Counted from the stretch's first letter, positions 8,834-18,510 are shown. The stretch is 64,000 nt of DNA from Candidatus Rhodoferax randersensis (GCA_016718155.1 JADKEH010000027.1:1-64000); one strand, 5' to 3'. Notes: a model not told the origin generated them from the letters alone. Numbers and translations: made by a program.

Positions 8834-11407
8834 ACGACAGCCAAGGCTTGAGCACTGCGCAGGCCAGGCAGCGCCTGCTTGAAGACGGCTTCAACGCCTT
8901 GCCGGGCGATCAACGGCGAACCCTGCAGGCGATCATCCGCGAGACCTTGCAGGAGCCGATGTTCATGCTGCTGCTGGCGGCAGGTTCGCTCTACTTGGTG
9001 CTGGGTGACTTGCAAGAAGGCATTGTTCTGTTCGGCCTGGTGCTGGTCGTGCTGGCTCTGACGCTGTACCAGGAAGGTAAGACCGAACGGGCGATGGCCG
9101 CACTGCGCGACCTCACCAGCCCGCGCGCGCTGGTGCTGCGTGACGGACAGCTTGCTCGCATTGCGGGGCGTGAGGTGGTGCGCGGCGACGTTCTGGTTTT
9201 GGCAGAAGGCGACCGCATTGCGGCGGATGCGGTGCTGATTTCTGGCACCGATGTGCAGGCCGACGAGTCCCTGCTCACGGGGGAGGCGGTGCCGGTGGGC
9301 AAGGTGGTGGGCGTGACGCCCGAGACGCCAACACGGACAGCCGCAGCTCGCCCCGGCGGTGACGGTCAGGCGACCTTGTTCTCGGGCACGCTGCTGGTCA
9401 AGGGCCACGGCACGGCGCGCGTCACCGCCACTGGCCCCCGCAGCGAGATCGGTCGCATCGGCACTGCACTGGCGACACTGACAGCGGAGCGTTCGCCGCT
9501 GAAAACACAGACCGCGCGCTTGGTGAAAGTGCTGGCGATGATTGCCTTCATCACCAGCCTGCTGCTGGTGGTGGCGTATGGCCTGCTGCGTGGCGATTGG
9601 CTGGCGGCGTTGCTGGCCGGCATCGCGCTGGCCATGGCGATGCTGCCGCAAGAGTTCACCGTGGTGTTGACCGTGCTGCCCGCCCTGGGCGCCTGGCGTT
9701 TGTCGAAGCAAAACGTCCTGACCCGGCGCATCGCCGCGATTGAGACGTTGGGGGCCACATCGGTGCTGTGCGTGGACAAGACCGGCACGCTCACTGAGAA
9801 CCGCATGACCGTGGCGGAGCTCTATACACAGGGCGCCTCCAATGTGAAGGGCGAGAGTCTAAGCATTAACTATGCCGCAGCTTCGGAGTTGCCCGAGGCC
9901 TTTCACACCCTGGTTGAATTCTCCATTCTGGCCAGCGTGGCCGAGCCTTTTGATCCGATGGAGAAGGCCTTCCACCGGCTGGGCCAGCATTTCTTGAAGG
10001 ACACCGAGCATCTGCACCGCGACTGGACACTGATGCAGGAGTATGGATTGACACCCGAGTTGCGTGCCATGTCGCATGTCTGGAAGGCGGTGGACGGTGA
10101 GGCGCACGTGGTGGCGGCCAAGGGAGCGCCTGAGGCGATCGTGGATTTGTGCCACCTCGATACCGACGCGCAGGCGCGCATCGCCGCTGCGGTGGAGGCC
10201 ATGGCAGCCAAAGGCCTGCGCGTGCTGGGTGTCGCCCAGGCGCGCTTTACCGGCGAGCGCTGGCCTGCCATCGAGCATGATTTTGAGTTCGAATTCATCG
10301 GTCTGCTGGGGCTGGAAGATCCCCCTGCGTGCCGAAATTCCCGAGGCCATGGCCCAGTGCCGAACGGCTGGCATCCGGGTGATCATGATCACCGGTGACT
10401 ACCCAGCAACTGCGCTCGCCATTGCCGGCCAGGCGCAACTGGGCGCTGGGGAGATGGGCCAAATTCTGACCGGTGATGCGATGGCCGTCATGAGTGACGC
10501 CGAGTTGCAGGCGCGCATGAATACGGTAAGTGTTTGCGCCCGCATCGCACCGGAACAAAAGCTGCGCATTGTGCAGGCGCTCAAGGCCAATGGCGAGATT
10601 GTGGCCATGACCGGCGATGGGGTGAACGACGCCCCCGCGCTCAAGGCCGCCCACGTGGGTGTGGCCATGGGTGGGCGCGGTACGGACGTGGCGCGTGAGG
10701 CGTCGTCGCTGGTGCTGCTGGACGACAACTTTGCGTCCATTGTGCGGGCCGTGCGCCTGGGTCGGCGCATCTTCGACAATCTGCGCAAGTCCATGTCGTA
10801 CATCCTGGCGGTGCATGTGCCCATCGCTGGCGCGGCGCTACTGCCGGTGCTGCTGGGGTGGCCGGTGCTGTTGTTCCCGCTGCATATCGCCTTTCTGGAG
10901 TTGGTCATTGATCCGGCCTGCTCGATGGTGTTTGAGAACGAGCCATCCGAGTTGGACGTGATGCAACGCGCACCGCGTGACGTGAATACCCCACTGTTTG
11001 GCGGCATGACGCTGGTGCTCGCGCTGCTGCAGGGCTTGGGCGTGCTGGTGGTGGTGATGGGTGCCTACGCCTGGGGCACTACCTGGTTGACCGAAACGGC
11101 CGCACGGGCATTCGCCTTCACCACGCTGGTGAGCGCTAACCTGGCGCTGATATTTTCCAACCGCTCGCGCACCGGCTCACTGTTGGCCTCCTTGCGCGTG
11201 CCCAATCGCACGCTGTGGATCGTCATCGGCGTCACGCTTGGGGTTCTGGGACTGGTGTTGTACCTTCCCTGGTTGACTCGCCTGTTTTTCTTCGCGCCCT
11301 TGTCCGCGCCTGACTTGCTGACTGCGTCTGCCTTGGGCTTGCTCAGCGTGTTCTGGTTTGAAACGATCAAACTAAGTCGTCGTCTGTCGCAGAGGCGGTC
11401 GCGTTGA
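8803..11407 (+). CDS. Cation-transporting P-type ATPase (one frameshift)
   Basis: About 867 aa when joined. It shows the cation-ATPase N-terminal domain (GLSTAQARQRLLEDGFNALP), the actuator motif LLTGEAVPVGK, the phosphorylation site CVDKTGTLTENRM, the nucleotide-binding KGAPE, the hinge MTGDGVNDAPALKAAHVGVA and a C-terminal set of helices. The frame breaks in a run of five Cs at 10321-10325 (GATCCCCCTGCG); removing one C restores GLEDPLRAEIPEA. The membrane residues before the phosphorylation site (MAMLPQEFTVVL) have PQEF instead of the PEGL of Ca2+ pumps, so the ion is not predicted. The start ATG 8803 lies inside an older ATPase remnant. The homopolymer indel looks like a base-calling error, although a slippage-based switch cannot be excluded. 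Confidence 0.85.
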
Positions 11408-11708
11408 GTTGCGCGCGCAGCGTTTCGATTTCGCCCAGCAGTTGCAGCGCCAGCGCCGCACCGGCCGGATTCACGCCAAGATCGCGCTGCAGGCGCGAGG
11501 CCACCGCCACATCGCGCAACTGCGCACCGGTAAACCGCCAGTCGTCCGACTGCTGGCCGAGCTCGGGGGCCAGGATACCCTCCTGCACCAGCTCGATGAC
11601 GAAGCCGACTTCCACCGCACAGGCGCGGCTAACCTCAATCAGGGTGAAAGCCACCGACTGCGCCGGGCTGTTGCCATCCGTCAACGGTTTGACATCGTTG
11701 CTGCTCAT
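11367..11708 (-). CDS. cbpM: Chaperone modulator CbpM
   Basis: The 113-aa protein matches the CbpM/MerR-like HTH fold: FTLIEVSRACAVEVGFVIELV at the N-terminus and WRFTGAQLRDVAVASRLQRD in the middle, ending in a helix (ALQLLGEIETLRAQL). CbpM binds the J domain of CbpA and inhibits it. Its ATG overlaps the stop of the upstream cbpA by 4 bp (ATGA), the usual cbpA-cbpM arrangement. Its 3' end overlaps the convergent ATPase gene by 41 bp. Confidence 0.88.
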   Translation of the reverse strand: MSSNDVKPLTDGNSPAQSVAFTLIEVSRACAVEVGFVIELVQEGILAPELGQQSDDWRFTGAQLRDVAVASRLQRDLGVNPAGAALALQLLGEIETLRAQLNATASATDDDLV

Positions 11709-12661
11709 GTGTTCTCTCCCAGGTTGACGCGTGGATTGAAAGACTTGAACTGGCTAGCCATGCCACGGTAGAAGGTCTGCGCCGACTCGCTGTCCGCCGG
11801 CGGCAAGGCGATATTGAGAACAAAGTAGAAATCACCGGGGGTGGCCGACGGAATGCCACGGCCCCGCAGGCGTAGCTTGCGTCCCTGCACCGAGCCCGGC
11901 GGAATCGTCAACTCAACCAAACCACTGGGCGTGGGCACTTCGATTTGCGCCCCCAGAGCAGCCTCCCACGGGGCCACCGGCAAGTCCAGGTAGACATCGT
12001 GTTTGTCCACGCGGTAACGTGCATGGGGTCGAAATTCGACCTCAAGGTACAGGTCACCAGCCGGGCCTTGACCCATGCCCGGACCGCCCTGCCCAGCCAG
12101 GCGGATGCGCTGCCCCGCGCGCACGCCCTTGGGAATGACGAAGTCGATCTGGTGCTCGCGCAGCACCACATGACCCTGCTCATCAACCTGCGGCAAGCGC
12201 AGGGTGACCCGGCGCTCAGCTCCGTGGTAGGCCTCTTCCAAGTCGATCTGGATACTGGCGTGGTGATCTTCCCCCTGCATGTGAAAGCCAGCACCACGGC
12301 TGGGGCGCGCTGGGCCAGCGCCACGGCTAAACAGGGATTCAAAGAAGTCACTGTGCTCGGCCGCTTCGCGCTCATCAAAGCCGCGCCCGGCGGACTCAAA
12401 GCCGTCGCTCCAACCCGGCGGCGGCCGAAACTCCTGTCCGCCTTTCCAATTGGCTCCGAGTTGATCGTAGGCGGCCCGCTTTTCGGGGTCCTTGAGCACC
12501 TCGTAGGCCTCGCCGACCTCCTTGAAATGGGCCTCTGCATTGGCTTCCTTGCTGACATCGGGATGGTACTTGCGTGCCAGCTTGCGGTGCGCGCGCTTGA
12601 TCTCGTCCTGCGTGGCGCTGCGCTCCAGTCCCATCACCTTGTAATAGTCTTTGAATTCCAT
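11705..12661 (-). CDS. cbpA: Curved DNA-binding protein / DnaJ-class co-chaperone CbpA
   Basis: The 318-aa protein has an N-terminal J domain (KDYYKVMGLERSATQDEIK, HPD at about residue 34), a Gly/Phe-rich linker (FESLFSRGAGPARPS) and two C-terminal beta-barrel substrate-binding domains (DLYLEVEFRPH; GRKLRLRGRGIP). There is no zinc finger, which separates CbpA from DnaJ. The ATG at 12661 was chosen because it begins the conserved MEFKDYY, with about 80 bases to the preceding stop region. It forms an operon with cbpM. Confidence 0.93.
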   Translation of the reverse strand: MEFKDYYKVMGLERSATQDEIKRAHRKLARKYHPDVSKEANAEAHFKEVGEAYEVLKDPEKRAAYDQLGANWKGGQEFRPPPGWSDGFESAGRGFDEREAAEHSDFFESLFSRGAGPARPSRGAGFHMQGEDHHASIQIDLEEAYHGAERRVTLRLPQVDEQGHVVLREHQIDFVIPKGVRAGQRIRLAGQGGPGMGQGPAGDLYLEVEFRPHARYRVDKHDVYLDLPVAPWEAALGAQIEVPTPSGLVELTIPPGSVQGRKLRLRGRGIPSATPGDFYFVLNIALPPADSESAQTFYRGMASQFKSFNPRVNLGENT

Positions 12662-13036
12662 CCCGTCCCCCAACAAAGACGTCACTGTACTCTGGCCAAC
12701 CCTGGCAATCAAACCCTGCCAGCGCACAAAGGGGTACAATCTGGCTTCGGTTTAGTTAAACGCCTTAGCAGCGCAGTTTTTCTGGCTTGCCCCACAAGCC
12801 CAGCACTCTTAACCTCCGGATTGAACAGTGTGTCCACGGCGCCGCTCACGCGCCAGGGCTGTTGTCTTGTGCCAGGCACCCATGCCGGCCTCCGTTGGCA
12901 TCGTGTCGTTCAAGACCTGTTCCATGCGTCCCAAGCAGGGATCCACGGAACGCAGAACCGAACACCGGCAGCCTGTTTGCAGGCTGTGTTCTCCTTTAAT
13001 AACCGCGCCAGGACCGAGGGTCATGACGCTTTGTCA
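12662..13036. other. Intergenic stretch between cbpA and a small + strand gene
   Basis: About 375 bases separate the divergent cbpA and the small gene at 13037. It should hold the cbpA promoter. Short open frames on both strands are Arg/Pro/Cys-rich and lack any recognisable domain, so I do not call a gene. No RNA gene or strong hairpin was recognised. Confidence 0.4.
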
Positions 13037-13264
13037 ATGAATACCATGAACCATAACGTCGCAGTGGGCAAGTACCTTGTCTCACCGCTCACCAAACGAC
13101 TCGATGACGGCCGCTACGCTGCATCAGTCTCCATCCGGTCAGGGCGCGGCAGCGGCACGCACGACCGGGTGATGCGTTTCACGCCGCTGTTTTGCTGCAA
13201 CGCCTCGGCCGCCAGCTATGCCACCGAACAGGGCTTAAGCTGGGTGCACGGCCGTGCCTCCTAA
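13037..13264 (+). CDS. Small conserved-looking protein (75 aa), unknown function
   Basis: ATG 13037 opens a 75-aa frame (KYLVSPLTKRLDDGRYAASV, then GTHDRVMRFTPLFC and YATEQGLSWV). The sequence looks like a compact beta-rich domain, with the text pattern of a small conserved Burkholderiales protein rather than a random frame. A second in-frame ATG lies three codons on. It precedes infA by 78 bp, so the two may be co-transcribed. No enzymatic motif is visible. Confidence 0.6.
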   Translation: MNTMNHNVAVGKYLVSPLTKRLDDGRYAASVSIRSGRGSGTHDRVMRFTPLFCCNASAASYATEQGLSWVHGRAS

Positions 13265-13342
13265 GCAGTTGAAGGCAGCGCGAAAGTTCTGACCTGCAAA
13301 ACATCGATTTATTTTCTTGAAAACCCAACCGGAGTAGAGGCC

Positions 13343-13591
13343 ATGGCCAAAGAAGAACTGATTGAGATGAGCGGAATGGTCACCGACGTGCTGCCCGATT
13401 CGCGCTTTCGCGTCACCTTGGACAACGGCCACCAATTGGTGGCCTATACCGGCGGCAAGATGCGCAAGCACCACATCCGGATCCTGGCTGGCGACAAGGT
13501 CTCATTGGAGTTGTCGCCCTATGATCTGAGCAAGGGTCGCATCACCTTCCGCCATATCGCGGGTCGGGGCCCAGGGCCAGCTCAACACTAA
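13343..13591 (+). CDS. infA: Translation initiation factor IF-1
   Basis: The 82-aa OB-fold protein begins MAKEELIEMSGMVTDVLPDS and carries the IF-1 signatures GKMRKHHIRILAGDKV and ELSPYDLSKGRITFRH. IF-1 binds the ribosomal A site during initiation. It is preceded by a good GGAGTAGAGGCC ribosome-binding region. It stands alone, away from any ribosomal protein operon, which fits the stand-alone second infA copy that is common in Burkholderiales. Confidence 0.95.
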   Translation: MAKEELIEMSGMVTDVLPDSRFRVTLDNGHQLVAYTGGKMRKHHIRILAGDKVSLELSPYDLSKGRITFRHIAGRGPGPAQH

Positions 13592-13638
13592 GCCATCCAC
13601 GATCGCATTGGCCTGCCGATCGCGATTGCGGATTTGCC

Positions 13639-14862
13639 TCAGGGAAGCGACACCCTTGGTGGAGGTTTGCCCAGCACTTTGCGGACCTGCGGCGCATTGA
13701 TCTTCAACCTGATCCGCTGCGGACTGACCGGCGAACGGATCGCAAATTCGCTCAGACTGGTGTCACGCAGCAGGTAGTGCCCCAACGGCATGCCGTCCGC
13801 GTGCATGGCACTGACCACCATCGGCGTGTTGGCCGCCGCGCCACGCTGTGCCGACACCGCAATCTCACCATTGGCCAATGCCACGTAAGTTCCGGGCGGA
13901 TAAAAACTAACCGCAGTGGCCAATGCCGAACCAACTCGGGCTTGCGCCCCGGTAGCGCTCACCAGCACGGCTTTGGCCGCGCCCAGCGCGGACAGTCCAA
14001 GCCGGGTCGCGCGCGCCGCGATTTTGGCGACAAAACCGTCAGCGCAGCGCAGAATGCGGCGGCACTCCAGATTCCTTGCGAGCCCCAGGGTTTCATCCGC
14101 TTCATGATGCAGCCCAACCAGATCAAGCCAATCCTCGTTGGCCACGCCAAAGTCGCGTAGCATCAATGCGCCGGCCTGGGCATGGTCCCGAATCACTTGG
14201 CGTTGCGCGGAACTGGGAGGGGCACTCTGACGAGCCAGTTTGTCCTGCTCTTTGGCCATACCAAGGTTCATGGTCAGCGCCGACAGGACCAGCACCGGGC
14301 GCACAAAATCAGGCACCTGCAGCCGACGTGCGGTCAATTCACACAACACGGCTGCCAACAACGCGTGGGTGGCGCTGTAGCCAAGAGACACCTCGCTCAA
14401 CGCCTGAAACAGGGTAAACAGGCTGTCGTCCGTATCCGCATCCAACAATTGCATGGCGCGGCGCGCCACCGCATCGATGCGCTCCAGCGGATGCGTGGCG
14501 GCAGCGCCCTGCGACAACACTACACTCAAGACCTCCTGCACATCCAGCCAGTCGCCATGAATGTCATGGCTGGCAGCGTAGTCCGCGTCAGAAATGGTGT
14601 CCGGCATGCAGGCTTTGGCAATTCTCTCCACGCTCGCGCCCTCGCGCAGCAGGGTGTAGACCAGGCGGTCATAACTGCGTTGCCAGGCTTTGGAGTCGGC
14701 CTCGATAGCGCAGGCCTGGTGCGCCCGCAAGGCTTCGCGGTGCTGCTCGGAGCGGATGGCCTGCCCCTTGCGCAACAACAGGTTGCCCTTGATGTCCCAC
14801 ACGTTGATCGGCAAGGGCTTGCCAAACGCAATGCGCTCAATCGGGATCGGAACATAGATCAT
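13639..14862 (-). CDS. HD-GYP-like protein with a degenerate metal site
   Basis: The 407-aa protein has an N-terminal PilZ-like or adaptor segment (INVWDIKGNLLLRKGQAI) followed by an HD-GYP-like helical region. A signature HHE is present (LVGLHHEADETLG), and so is a His at HAQAGALML, but the usual HDIGK metal motif reads SALTMNLGM and the GYP is missing. The protein is therefore probably not an active cyclic-di-GMP phosphodiesterase; it may be a sensor or scaffold. The ATG at 14862 was chosen over an upstream frame extension that would overlap radA. It lies 13 bp downstream of radA. Confidence 0.7.
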   Translation of the reverse strand: MIYVPIPIERIAFGKPLPINVWDIKGNLLLRKGQAIRSEQHREALRAHQACAIEADSKAWQRSYDRLVYTLLREGASVERIAKACMPDTISDADYAASHDIHGDWLDVQEVLSVVLSQGAAATHPLERIDAVARRAMQLLDADTDDSLFTLFQALSEVSLGYSATHALLAAVLCELTARRLQVPDFVRPVLVLSALTMNLGMAKEQDKLARQSAPPSSAQRQVIRDHAQAGALMLRDFGVANEDWLDLVGLHHEADETLGLARNLECRRILRCADGFVAKIAARATRLGLSALGAAKAVLVSATGAQARVGSALATAVSFYPPGTYVALANGEIAVSAQRGAAANTPMVVSAMHADGMPLGHYLLRDTSLSEFAIRSPVSPQRIRLKINAPQVRKVLGKPPPRVSLP

Positions 14863-14875
14863 GTTGCAGACATCA

Positions 14876-16240
14876 CTACAGCGATCGCACCACTTCCATC
14901 GCCTGCTCCACCCGCCCCACGGCATGGATGGTCAGGCCCTCGATCGGCTTCTTGGGCGCATTGGCCATCGGCACCACGGCCACGCTAAAGCCCAGCTTGG
15001 CCGCTTCCTTCAAGCGCTCCTGGCCACGCGGCGCGGGCCGCACCTCACCAGCCAGGCCGACTTCGCCGAACGCCAGAAAGCCCTTGGGCAGCGGCTTGCC
15101 GCGCAGACTGGAAGTGATGGCCAGCAGCACCGCCAGATCGGCCGCCGGCTCGCTGATGCGCACCCCGCCGACCGCGTTCACAAACACATCCTGGTCCATG
15201 CAGGCCACCCCGGCGTGGCGGTGCAGCACGGCCAGCAGCATGGCCAGACGGTCCTTGTCCAGGCCCACAGAGAGGCGCCGCGGACTGGGCCCACCGCTGT
15301 CTACCAGGGCCTGAATTTCGACCAGCATTGGGCGCGTGCCTTCCAGCGTCACCATCACGCAACTACCGGGCACCGGCTCGGCATGTTGGCTCAGGAAGAT
15401 CGCGCTGGGGTTGGACACGCCCTTGAGCCCCTTCTCGGTCATGGCAAACACACCAATCTCATTGACCGCGCCAAAGCGGTTTTTGATGGCGCGCACCAGC
15501 CGAAAGCTGCTGTGGGTGTCTCCCTCAAAATAAAGCACCGTGTCCACCATGTGTTCCAGCACGCGCGGCCCGGCCAGCGCGCCCTCTTTGGTGACGTGGC
15601 CGACCAGCACCATGCCCACGCCGCTGGCCTTGGCACAGCGCGTCAGGTGCGCCGCGCATTCGCGCACCTGCGCCACCGAGCCGGGTGCCGAGGTCAGTTG
15701 CTCGGAATAAACCGTCTGGATCGAATCGATCACCGCGATGTCAGGCTTGGTCGCCTCCAGCGTGGCCAGAATCTTGTCGAGTTGAATCTCCGCCAAGACC
15801 TTGACCTGAGAATGACCCAGACCCAGACGGCGCGAGCGCAGCGCAATCTGCGCACCACTCTCCTCACCCGTCACGTACAAGGTACTTCGGCCACTGCGTT
15901 GCAGCGAATCCAGCGCTTGCAGCAACAGTGTGGATTTGCCGATACCCGGGTCACCCCCAATCAGCACCACGCCGCCCTCGACCATGCCGCCACCCAGCAC
16001 GCGGTCCAGCTCCTCGTGCCCGGTTGGCGTGCGGTCCAGATCGGTCGCCTCAATATCACCCAAAGTTGCCACGGTGGCAGTCTTGGCCAGCGAGGCAAAG
16101 CGGTTGCGTGCTGGGGCCGCGCTTTCAACCACCGACTCGATCAAGGTGTTCCAGGCGTTGCAGTGTGGGCACTTGCCCAACCACTTCGGCGTGACGCCGC
16201 CACACTCAGAGCAGCAGTAGTTTGTTTTTTCCTTGGCCAT
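14876..16240 (-). CDS. radA: DNA repair protein RadA
   Basis: The 454-aa protein has an N-terminal C4 zinc finger (CCSECG and CPHC), a RecA-like core with Walker A GGDPGIGKST and Walker B-like IAVIDSIQT, the RadA-specific KNRFG motif and a Lon-like C-terminal domain (GGVRISEPAADLAVLLAI). RadA acts as a branch-migration helicase in recombination. ATG 16240 begins the conserved MAKEKTNYCC. A longer in-frame extension to 16309 is not supported and would overlap panE, which is divergent. Confidence 0.96.
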   Translation of the reverse strand: MAKEKTNYCCSECGGVTPKWLGKCPHCNAWNTLIESVVESAAPARNRFASLAKTATVATLGDIEATDLDRTPTGHEELDRVLGGGMVEGGVVLIGGDPGIGKSTLLLQALDSLQRSGRSTLYVTGEESGAQIALRSRRLGLGHSQVKVLAEIQLDKILATLEATKPDIAVIDSIQTVYSEQLTSAPGSVAQVRECAAHLTRCAKASGVGMVLVGHVTKEGALAGPRVLEHMVDTVLYFEGDTHSSFRLVRAIKNRFGAVNEIGVFAMTEKGLKGVSNPSAIFLSQHAEPVPGSCVMVTLEGTRPMLVEIQALVDSGGPSPRRLSVGLDKDRLAMLLAVLHRHAGVACMDQDVFVNAVGGVRISEPAADLAVLLAITSSLRGKPLPKGFLAFGEVGLAGEVRPAPRGQERLKEAAKLGFSVAVVPMANAPKKPIEGLTIHAVGRVEQAMEVVRSL

Positions 16241-16287
16241 GCGACGAATAATACGGGGACAGCGGGTTCTATTGACTGGAGGCATCG

Positions 16288-17280
16288 ATGATTGAACAAG
16301 TATTCCCACGCGTATGCATCTACGGCGCGGGTGCCATTGGCGGCTGGATCGGCGCGCGGCTCGCTGGCGCGGGCTGTCATGTGAGTGTTGTGGCCCGCGG
16401 CGCGACGCTGGATGCTCTCCGGCATCACGGTCTGCGCACGCAGCATGGGCACGTGGAGGCCACCGTGACGGTGCAGGCCAGCGCCGACCCGGCCGAGCTG
16501 GGCGTGCAAGACCTGCTGGTGATTGCCGTCAAGGCGCCCGCCTTGCTGGACGTGGCGCGGCACGTCGGCCCGCTGCTTGGCCCGCACACCGTGGTGTTGA
16601 CAGCCATGAACGGCGTGCCGTGGTGGTTCCTGCAGGGCTTTGGCGGCCGTTTTGAAGGGGCCCACCTGGACGCGGTAGACGCCACTGGCGAGATTGGCGC
16701 GGCGTTCCCCGCCAGCCGCATCATTGGCTGCGTGGTGCACGCCAGCTGCTCGCTCAAACTACCTGGCTACGTGCACCACCATTTTGGCAACAAGCTGATC
16801 ATCGGCGAGCCCTCCGGTGAACAGAGCGAACGGGTGGCGCAACTCGCCGCGCTACTGAACCGGGCCGGTTTCGAGGCCGTCGTGGCCGAGCAGATTCAGC
16901 GCGACATCTGGTACAAGTTGTGGGGCAACATGACCATGAACCCGATCAGCGCCCTGACTGGCGCGACCACCGACCTGATTTTGGGTGACGATCTGGTGCG
17001 CGCCTTTGTTTCCCGCGTCATGCTGGAGGCCAAGGAGATCGGTGCGCGACTGGGGATTGCGATTGACCAGCAGCCCGAAGACCGTCACGCCGTCACGCTC
17101 AAGCTCGGCGCCTTCAAGACTTCGATGCTGCAGGACGTCGAAGCCGGCAAGGCAGTGGAGTTGGACGCCCTGGTGACCGTGGTGAGGGAGTTGGGCGCCT
17201 TGACCGGCGTGCCGACCCCCAACACCGATGCCCTGCTTGGTCTGGCACGGTTGCAGGCGCGATCACGCGGCCTGTATTGA
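16288..17280 (+). CDS. panE: 2-dehydropantoate 2-reductase (ketopantoate reductase family)
   Basis: The 330-aa protein has an N-terminal Rossmann motif (CIYGAGAIGGWIGARLA), the mid-domain KAPALLDVARH segment, and the ApbA C-terminal domain with the catalytic Lys region (RDIWYKLWGNMTMNPISALT). It reduces 2-dehydropantoate to pantoate with NADPH in pantothenate synthesis. Other family members reduce related 2-oxo acids, so the exact substrate is inferred. It is divergent from radA, with 47 bases between the starts. Confidence 0.85.
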   Translation: MIEQVFPRVCIYGAGAIGGWIGARLAGAGCHVSVVARGATLDALRHHGLRTQHGHVEATVTVQASADPAELGVQDLLVIAVKAPALLDVARHVGPLLGPHTVVLTAMNGVPWWFLQGFGGRFEGAHLDAVDATGEIGAAFPASRIIGCVVHASCSLKLPGYVHHHFGNKLIIGEPSGEQSERVAQLAALLNRAGFEAVVAEQIQRDIWYKLWGNMTMNPISALTGATTDLILGDDLVRAFVSRVMLEAKEIGARLGIAIDQQPEDRHAVTLKLGAFKTSMLQDVEAGKAVELDALVTVVRELGALTGVPTPNTDALLGLARLQARSRGLY

Positions 17281-17307
17281 GTTTCGCCATCCGCATCACA
17301 CCGACCG

Positions 17308-17664
17308 CTATTGCGGCTTGCGCGAGGACCAATGCACGTGAACGATGGCCCAGCTGTCGCCCGTGCGTTGCAGCAGCGTGGTCTCGGTGCCAAGAATGCG
17401 CACCACCTTGCCTTTGATCATGGCCTTGGTTTCGGTTTCGGCCCAGACGACGGCGAGGTTTCCATCGCGGCGCTCGGTTTGTTGCAGCACCTTGCTGGTG
17501 GCCGTCTTGGCGAACGCGATGTCCTCAGGCAGGTGGTGCCCCGCATACTCAGCGCGTGAGCGCTCGACATAGCCCGACTCATAAATCGTCACCTCCGGCG
17601 CCAACAGTTCGGTGGCGCCGGCCTGGTTGCCGGACGCCAGTGCGCCGTGAAAGGCCTGCACCAC
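17308..17664 (-). CDS. SnoaL/DUF4440-like protein (NTF2 fold)
   Basis: The protein of about 118 aa begins at GTG 17664 (VVQAFHGALASGNQAGATEL) and shows an NTF2/SnoaL pattern: an N-terminal helix, VTIYESGYVERSRAEY, and a C-terminal beta-sheet ending GDSWAIVHVHWSS. Such domains are small-molecule-binding or isomerase folds of unknown role. The start is uncertain; the frame continues upstream without an ATG (text ANEPKDVVQAFHG), so the 5' end may be longer or altered. It is convergent with panE. Confidence 0.65.
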   Translation of the reverse strand: MVQAFHGALASGNQAGATELLAPEVTIYESGYVERSRAEYAGHHLPEDIAFAKTATSKVLQQTERRDGNLAVVWAETETKAMIKGKVVRILGTETTLLQRTGDSWAIVHVHWSSRKPQ

Positions 17665-17864
17665 ATCTTTGGGCTCATTGGCATGGCAGCCTGTTCCAAC
17701 GAGGTATGAGCCTGAGCGGCGGTTTTGGGTCGATCATTTTTCACATGGTGATCGACATGGACGAAACACGTCTCAGGCTCACACCTTGTTAGAACAGGCT
17801 TTGCTTTGACAAACTTGAAGTGTGTGCACATAATATGTGCGAATTCAATGTGCAGGAGCCACCC

Positions 17865-18086
17865 ATGAACATCACCCTCTCCATTGACGAGCAAGTCGCT
17901 CAGCGTGCCCGCGGAGCCGCCCAAAAGATGGGCAAGAGTCTCAATCAGGTGGTGCGCGACTACCTGGAGCAATTGGCCGGTAGCGCCGCCGAGGGGCAGC
18001 AGTGGGCCCAATTTGAGGAGCGTTGCCTGGCATCCCAGGTCCAACTGGGGATTGGCGCTAGCCGTGACGAAGCCAACGAGCGCTGA
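17865..18086 (+). CDS. Ribbon-helix-helix-type antitoxin (VapB-like)
   Basis: The 73-aa protein (MNITLSIDEQVAQRARGAAQ) has a short beta strand and two helices typical of ribbon-helix-helix or DUF6364 antitoxins, with GKSLNQVVRDYLEQLAG as the second helix pair. ATG 17865 is preceded by CAGGAGCC. It lies 4 bp upstream of a PIN-domain gene, so the two form a toxin-antitoxin pair in which this protein would neutralise the ribonuclease and repress the operon. Confidence 0.8.
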   Translation: MNITLSIDEQVAQRARGAAQKMGKSLNQVVRDYLEQLAGSAAEGQQWAQFEERCLASQVQLGIGASRDEANER

Positions 18087-18090
18087 ACCG

Positions 18091-18510
18091 ATGGCCGCAC
18101 GCAGCTTCATCGATACCAATGTGCTGGTTTACGCACAGGCCAGCGATGCGCCGACAAAACAGCGCGCCGCGTTGGCCGTTCTCAAACGACTCTATGAGAG
18201 TGCCGAAGGCGTGCTATCGACCCAAGTCCTCCAGGAGTACTGCAACGTTGCCCTGAAAAAGCTCCGGCTGCCCGTGCAACAGGTGCGTGCCCAGCTTGAT
18301 CTGTACGAGCAGTTTGAGGTGATCCAGGTCACCCCGGCCATCATCCGCGTCGGTTTGGATCTGCATCAAACACGCAGTGTCTCGTTTTATGACGCCCTCA
18401 TTCTGGCCAGCGCACAGACCGCCGGGTGCGGCGTGCTTTTCAGTGAAGACCTGAATACGGGCGAAATTATCGGCGGTGTGCGCATCGTCAATCCGTTTGC
18501 CGACCTTTAA
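18091..18510 (+). CDS. PIN-domain ribonuclease toxin (VapC-like)
   Basis: The 139-aa PIN domain carries the acidic residues of the metal site: Asp in SFIDTNVLVYA, Glu in VLQEYCN, Asp in SFYDALILA and Asp in FSEDLNTG. VapC toxins cleave tRNA or rRNA. ATG 18091 follows the antitoxin stop by 4 bp. The final 20 residues (GGVRIVNPFADL) match the usual end of this PIN subfamily. Confidence 0.87.
   Translation: MAARSFIDTNVLVYAQASDAPTKQRAALAVLKRLYESAEGVLSTQVLQEYCNVALKKLRLPVQQVRAQLDLYEQFEVIQVTPAIIRVGLDLHQTRSVSFYDALILASAQTAGCGVLFSEDLNTGEIIGGVRIVNPFADL

Noticed and set aside
12740..12800. Possible tRNA near TTAGTTAAACGCCTTAGCAGCGC
   Set aside because: No cloverleaf with a T-arm and acceptor stem could be drawn.
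11945..13036. Long + strand frame antisense to cbpA
   Set aside because: It is a shadow of cbpA; only its last 75 codons (13037-13264) are kept as a gene.
14861..16291. 476-aa + strand frame antisense to radA
   Set aside because: RadA on the minus strand has all family motifs; the + frame is His/Arg/Gln-rich shadow.
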